DNA of 10,112 bases from JBHHXR01 sp046757205. Its GTDB lineage: Bacteria; Pseudomonadota; Alphaproteobacteria; Rhodobacterales; Rhodobacteraceae. This document shows, piece by piece, positions 5,753 to 10,112 of this stretch; within the stretch, counting starts at the first letter, position 1; each line of letters starts with the position of its first letter. Made by a program: the position numbers and the translations under genes. The notes under the pieces were generated by a model, which saw only the letters and a program-made list of their open reading frames with translations, was not told where the DNA came from and did no database searches. The stretch is from positions 1 through 10,112 of the forward strand of contig JBHHXR010000124.1 in the NCBI GenBank assembly GCA_046757205.1. Reading direction: 5' to 3'.

Positions 5753-7380
5753 AAGTACTCGAAATCAAGACGTCACCGATCGACGGGCAAAAACCGGGAA
5801 CCTCGGGGCTGCGAAAGAAAACACCGGTCTTCATGCAGGCCCGCTACCTGGAGAATTTCGTGCAGGCGATCTTCGACGCCACCGGCGGCGCCAAGGGAAA
5901 GACCTACGTGCTCGGCGGCGACGGCCGCTATTTCAACGACCGCGCCCTGCAGACGATACTGCGCATGGCCGCCGCCAACGGCGCCGCCCGGGTGATCGTC
6001 GGCAGGGACGGTCTTCTGTCGACACCGGCGGCCTCCAACCTCATCCGCCGGCGCGGGACGGACGGCGGAATCATCCTTTCCGCCAGTCACAATCCCGGCG
6101 GTCCGGAAGGCGATTTCGGCATAAAGTTCAACACCGCGAACGGCGGGCCGGCGCCGGAGCAGGTTACCAAGAGCATTTTCGAAGCGGCCAATGGCATCGA
6201 GCGGTATTCGATCGAGACCTGCCCGGATCCCGACCTGGGCAGGACCGGCACGGTGTCGATTGGTGAAATGGAGATCGAGGTTGTCGATCCTGTCCGGGAC
6301 TACGCGGAACTCATGCAGGAGCTGTTTGATTTCGACGCCATCAGGCGGCTCTTCGCCGACGGGTTCACCATGCGCTACGACGCCATGCACGCGGTAACCG
6401 GGCCCTACGCGAAGGCGATTCTGGAAGGCATGCTGGGCGCGCCGTCTGGAACCGTTGTCAACGGCGTTCCCAGCCCCGATTTCGGCGGCGGCCATCCGGA
6501 CCCCAATCCGGTCTGGGCAAGCGAGCTTCTGCGGGCGATGTTCGCAGAAGATGCGCCGGATTTCGGTGCCGCCTCTGACGGCGACGGCGACCGCAACATG
6601 ATTGTCGGCAAACAGGTCTACGTCACGCCGTCGGACAGCCTAGCGGTTCTGGCGGCGAACGCACATCTGGCGCCGGGCTATGCCCGCGGGCTGGCCGGGG
6701 TGGCCAGATCGATGCCGACGTCGCGCGCCGTCGATCGTGTTGCGAAGGGCCTCGGCATCGAATGTTTCGAAACGCCGACGGGATGGAAATTCTTCGGCAA
6801 CCTGCTGGATGCCGGCAAAGCGACGCTGTGCGGCGAAGAGAGCGCCGGCACCGGATCCGACCATGTGCGGGAGAAGGACGGCCTTTGGGCCGTTCTGCTC
6901 TGGCTGAACGTTCTTGCCGAACGCCGCAAACCGGTTTCGGAAATTCTGGCGAAGCATTGGGCCGAATTCGGCCGCAATTACTATTCGCGGCATGACTACG
7001 AGGGCGTGGATGCAACGGCAGCGCAGGACATGATCGGGGAACTTCGGTCCGCCCTGCCCGGGTTGCCGGCGACGACGATCGCCGGCCTGAGGGTGGCGGC
7101 GGCGGACGATTTTTCCTACACCGACCCGGTGGACGGTTCGGTGTCGGAGCGGCAGGGCATCCGCATCATGTTCGAGGACCAGAGCCGGATCGTGTTCAGG
7201 CTGTCGGGGACCGGAACGGCGGGCGCCACGGTCCGGGTGTATCTGGAGCGCTTCGAGCCGGACCCGTCAAGGCAGTTCGAAGACACCCAAGACGCCCTCG
7301 CCGCGGTGATCGACGCCGCAGGGGAAATCTCGCATCTGAGAAGCCGCCTGGGCCGGAACGCGCCGGACGTGAAAACCTGA
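5749..7380 (+). CDS. pgm: Phosphoglucomutase (alpha-D-glucose phosphate specific)
   Basis: This 543-aa enzyme interconverts glucose 1-phosphate and glucose 6-phosphate in the cytoplasm, linking glycolysis to glycogen and surface polysaccharide synthesis. The active phosphoserine is Ser113 in SASHNPGG (111-118). The metal loop DGDGDR is at 277-282 and the sugar-binding loop GEESAG at 362-367, where many homologues have GEESFG. The phosphate-binding loop RLSGTGTAG is at 484-492. Further hallmarks are VNGVPSPDFGGGHPDPN (237-253) and GTGSDHVREKDGLWAVL (367-383). Length and motif variants fit the rhizobial Pgm/ExoC group. The start at 5749 is set by the start of homology (MKVLEIKTSPIDGQKPGTSGLRKK), the GGGAG upstream and an ATGA overlap with the hydrolase stop. 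In Rhizobiales pgm is usually near glycogen genes, so this position is unexpected. The gene ends 22 bases from the convergent tamB stop, with no clear terminator. Confidence 0.96.
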   Translation: MKVLEIKTSPIDGQKPGTSGLRKKTPVFMQARYLENFVQAIFDATGGAKGKTYVLGGDGRYFNDRALQTILRMAAANGAARVIVGRDGLLSTPAASNLIRRRGTDGGIILSASHNPGGPEGDFGIKFNTANGGPAPEQVTKSIFEAANGIERYSIETCPDPDLGRTGTVSIGEMEIEVVDPVRDYAELMQELFDFDAIRRLFADGFTMRYDAMHAVTGPYAKAILEGMLGAPSGTVVNGVPSPDFGGGHPDPNPVWASELLRAMFAEDAPDFGAASDGDGDRNMIVGKQVYVTPSDSLAVLAANAHLAPGYARGLAGVARSMPTSRAVDRVAKGLGIECFETPTGWKFFGNLLDAGKATLCGEESAGTGSDHVREKDGLWAVLLWLNVLAERRKPVSEILAKHWAEFGRNYYSRHDYEGVDATAAQDMIGELRSALPGLPATTIAGLRVAAADDFSYTDPVDGSVSERQGIRIMFEDQSRIVFRLSGTGTAGATVRVYLERFEPDPSRQFEDTQDALAAVIDAAGEISHLRSRLGRNAPDVKT

Positions 7381-7402
7381 TGCCCGCGAACGACGCGCTC
7401 GC

Positions 7403-10112
7403 TCAGTAGTCGCGCTCGAAAAACAGGCCGATGCTGGATTCGCCGTCGGAGCCCATGCTGCCGCGGGCGCGCACGTTGTCGGTGATGTCGAGGTTGATCG
7501 TCGCGCGGGAGGAACCTTCGGTGTCCGCCTCGACCCCGAGATAGACGCTGTCATCGACATACTTGCCAGCCTTTACCACGGTATTGCCCTGCTGGTCCGA
7601 AGAGATGTCGAAATCATCCAGGCCGGTCGCCTGGCGCAGGCCCCCGAAAATCGACCTGTCGGCTCCCCCAGTGAGTTCGGAAATGACCGACGCGACGCGG
7701 GCGAGCTGGATCGGCGACAATTCTCCGACGCTGCGCTCGAATACCAGCCGCGCGATGATCTCGTCCTCCGGCAGTTCCGGACTCGAGGTGATTCCGAGTA
7801 CCGGGTCGGAGACCCGGCCCGACAAACGGATCGTCGCGCTGAGGCCGCCGGCGGACATGTTGGCGAGAAACAGCAGTTCCGGATCCAGATCGCCGAGCAG
7901 CGTCACCTGTCCTTCGTCCAGCGTGATCCTCTGCGCAAGGATGTTCAGGCGTCCTCGGATCAGCCTGAAACCGCCTTGGGGTATGTAATCGTCAATCGGG
8001 CCGCCGACCTTCAGCTTGCCGCCGAGTTCCGCATCGACGCCACGCCCACGGACGAAGACCCGGTTCTTCGAGGTGATTGTCAGATCGAGCTGGACGGGAT
8101 ACCGCGCCTTGTGCGCCGCGCCTTCCCGTGCAACCTTTCTGACGAGGCTCTCCGTTGTCTGCACGTTCCTCGGAGCGTGGCGGTGCGTTACCTGAAGCAG
8201 ATCGGCCTCCTGCCCGAAACGCCCGGCGATAGACAATTCGGTCTCCTTCAGCGTCACGTCACCCGACAGCAGCGGCCCGCGCGCCAACGGTCCTTTCAGG
8301 GCCAGCGCCGCGTCGAAACGGCTGGTCAGGAAACGTCTGTTGGAATAGATCACGTCGCTCAGACTGATCTGAAGGTCCGCCGGAAGACCGGCGGGAATGT
8401 CGAAATCCATCCCGCCCGTGATGCCGATCCTGCCGCCCCCGGCAAACTGGCCCCGAGCCTCGACGATGGAAACCCGGTTGTCTTGCAGCCGCAACCGCAT
8501 GGCGATCTTTTCGACCCGCATGTTGGTTGGCGGATCGGTGATGACGGCACCGCTGGTGGCCAGACTGCCCGAGAGCCGGGTACTGTCAAACCGGCCGCGA
8601 ACCGTAAGATCGGCCTTCGCCAGGCCCTCCGCGTTCAGACCGCGCCGGAAATATATCGGAATGATGGCCGACAGCGGCACCAATCCGTCGATCTTGATGT
8701 CGAGACGGCCCGAAGGCGCAGCGACGAAACCCGACATGTCGACAGCCAAGCCGCCGGGACCGGTCACGCGGCCGGATTCTATTTGCAGACTCTTGCCGAA
8801 ATACCTGCCTTTGACATCCGCTTTCAGCGGCGCAAGTTCCGCGATCCGCACTTCCCTGAGCGTAACGCCCTCCGCGCCAAGCTCGAACGTCACCGACGGA
8901 TGCCGCAAGGTTCCCGCTATGTGCGAGCGCCCGGTGACCTGCCCGCGCAGGCCGCGATTGCCTATTCGCCGGTCAATGAAAGCGAGCGGAAATTTCTCCA
9001 GTTCCACGTCCAGAGCCATGTCGGCGCCGCCAAAGGGTATTTCGCCGGTGACGGCCGCCGTTACGCCGTCGGGTGACGTGAGTCTTGCATTTACGTCAAT
9101 GCCGTCGTTCTGGTTGCTCGCCACCAGGGCATCCAGATCGAAGGCGGCAAGCCCCGCTTCCCTCAGCACCGAAGAGTTCAACCCCCTGCCCCGCAGATCC
9201 AGGAAGACGTTGGGCGCCGAGCGCAGCCCGTACATGGCCCCGTTTCCGCTCACCGTGCCCTCCAGGCCGAGGTCTGGCCGCAGTGCGTTGGCCAGCGACA
9301 GCGGCACCGCATCCAGCGTGATCGCCAGTCCGTACATGTCCGAGACGACACCGCTGGCCCGGATTTCGCCGTCGCCCATCTTTACGGCCAGCGTTTCAAT
9401 CCGGACTTCGCCCTTCGAATACCGGATCAGCGCGGGGTAGGACAGCCCGGCCGACAAGGTTTCCTGCGACAGGTCGAGCGCCGTCAGGTCGACGCGAAAT
9501 CCGCTGTCTTCTTCATCGAGCATTCCTTCGGCGTGCATCCTGGTGCCGTTCTGGAGCACGGCATTGGCGCGGAAAAGCGTCGCGCCACCCTGGTTAACCG
9601 CCAGCGCCGTGAAATCGTCGACCGAGACGCCCGCGATCCGGGCCTTCCTAGCCGCGACGGTGCCGGAAATCTTCGGCACGCCGTAGGCATCGCGCAGCTT
9701 GGCGCGGACGCGGCCATCGGCCAGTTTGATGGTCCGAAATGCCAGGTTGCGTACGTCGGCCACCGCCTCCAGGCTCTGGCGGCCGCCAGCGCGCGCGAAG
9801 CTGACATGGCCGCGGATGGCCCCCGCCGCGTCCTGCAACAACAGGGCCGCCGCAGTCGAAATATCGGACGCGTCGTAGTCGACCCGCCCTTCGATCAGCC
9901 CGTCCCCGTCCTGCCGCAACTCGCCGGTCAACACCGTGCCGGCGGTCCGGAACACCAGGTTGCTGACCGTCCGGCCGGCGTCACCGAAAGCAAGGTCGCT
10001 GGAAAACTGAACCGGGAAGGACTCCAGATTGGCCACACCGTTCAGACGGCCTGCCAGACGCTCGTCCGTGTACACTCCCGAAAAACCGAGGCCTGCCGCC
10101 ACCAGCGGCCGG
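7403..10112 (-). CDS. tamB: TamB-type translocation and assembly module protein (5' end cut by window)
   Basis: The reverse strand is open from the right edge to a TGA at 7403-7405, giving about 902 residues of a longer protein. The GTG at 10102 is internal: the frame continues upstream through R-P-L to the edge, so the real start lies outside. TamB proteins usually exceed 1,100 residues and carry an N-terminal membrane anchor, which is not seen here. They span the periplasm as a beta-rich hydrophobic groove and help move lipids or assemble outer-membrane proteins with TamA. Evidence is the long run of alternating beta-strand-like, glycine-rich sequence and the conserved C-terminal domain. 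That domain includes SGRVSDPVLGI.SSPELPEDEIIARLVF (near 7730-7830), the VGELSPIQLARVASVISELTGG stretch (near 7670-7740), and the terminal GLFFERDY. A tamA/Omp85 gene upstream, beyond the right edge, would be expected. Confidence 0.9.
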   Translation of the reverse strand, partial: RPLVAAGLGFSGVYTDERLAGRLNGVANLESFPVQFSSDLAFGDAGRTVSNLVFRTAGTVLTGELRQDGDGLIEGRVDYDASDISTAAALLLQDAAGAIRGHVSFARAGGRQSLEAVADVRNLAFRTIKLADGRVRAKLRDAYGVPKISGTVAARKARIAGVSVDDFTALAVNQGGATLFRANAVLQNGTRMHAEGMLDEEDSGFRVDLTALDLSQETLSAGLSYPALIRYSKGEVRIETLAVKMGDGEIRASGVVSDMYGLAITLDAVPLSLANALRPDLGLEGTVSGNGAMYGLRSAPNVFLDLRGRGLNSSVLREAGLAAFDLDALVASNQNDGIDVNARLTSPDGVTAAVTGEIPFGGADMALDVELEKFPLAFIDRRIGNRGLRGQVTGRSHIAGTLRHPSVTFELGAEGVTLREVRIAELAPLKADVKGRYFGKSLQIESGRVTGPGGLAVDMSGFVAAPSGRLDIKIDGLVPLSAIIPIYFRRGLNAEGLAKADLTVRGRFDSTRLSGSLATSGAVITDPPTNMRVEKIAMRLRLQDNRVSIVEARGQFAGGGRIGITGGMDFDIPAGLPADLQISLSDVIYSNRRFLTSRFDAALALKGPLARGPLLSGDVTLKETELSIAGRFGQEADLLQVTHRHAPRNVQTTESLVRKVAREGAAHKARYPVQLDLTITSKNRVFVRGRGVDAELGGKLKVGGPIDDYIPQGGFRLIRGRLNILAQRITLDEGQVTLLGDLDPELLFLANMSAGGLSATIRLSGRVSDPVLGITSSPELPEDEIIARLVFERSVGELSPIQLARVASVISELTGGADRSIFGGLRQATGLDDFDISSDQQGNTVVKAGKYVDDSVYLGVEADTEGSSRATINLDITDNVRARGSMGSDGESSIGLFFERDY

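Noticed and set aside
7976..9440. Two long + strand openings (7976-9076 and 8397-9440) opposite tamB
   Set aside because: They overlap each other and the clear tamB frame, are rich in Arg, Pro and Ser, and have no recognisable motif.
10100..10102. GTG at 10102 as the tamB start
   Set aside because: The frame stays open to the window edge, the protein would lack its N-terminal anchor, and TamB proteins are longer. It is an internal valine.

Overview
The window looks like GC-rich alphaproteobacterial chromosome, most likely from the Rhizobiales. This is inferred from strong G/C third-position bias, an ExoC/Pgm-type phosphoglucomutase with the SASHNPGG and GEESAG variants, and a TamB protein ending in FFERDY. 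No database search was possible, so the taxonomy is an inference. Coding density is near-complete and there is no gene-free stretch longer than about 25 bases. I see no tRNA, rRNA, CRISPR array, insertion sequence or attachment site.

Region 1 (1-2516, + strand) is the distal part of a peptide/opine/nickel-class (Dpp/Opp-like) ABC importer operon. It holds the last codons of one inner-membrane permease, a complete second permease (DppC-like), and one polypeptide carrying both ATPase domains (a DppD-DppF fusion). The solute-binding protein and most of the first permease must lie upstream of the window.

Region 2 (2513-5752, + strand) continues the operon with three soluble enzymes: an NAD(P)-dependent aldehyde dehydrogenase, a classical short-chain dehydrogenase, and an S58/P1-family N-terminal-nucleophile hydrolase. 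The hydrolase has a predicted Asn236/Thr237 self-cleavage site and the two downstream aspartates expected of the NylC-like branch. The natural reading is a catabolic cassette: import of a small amide or peptide-like compound, hydrolysis in the cytoplasm, and oxidation of alcohol/aldehyde intermediates. The substrate cannot be read from the sequence.

Region 3 (5749-7380, + strand) is a complete phosphoglucomutase (pgm) whose start overlaps the stop of the hydrolase gene by 4 bases. A central carbohydrate gene is thus placed at the tail of a catabolic operon. Four of the six junctions in the operon are ATGA overlaps, one is a 9-base gap with a strong Shine-Dalgarno, and one is a 3-base gap with no clear Shine-Dalgarno.

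Region 4 (7403-10112, - strand) is the C-terminal part (about 902 residues) of a TamB-type envelope protein, convergent with pgm and cut by the right window edge. Only 22 bases separate the two stop codons.

Most of the window is ordinary. The most interesting element is the linkage of a NylC-like hydrolase to an oligopeptide-type importer and two dehydrogenases.
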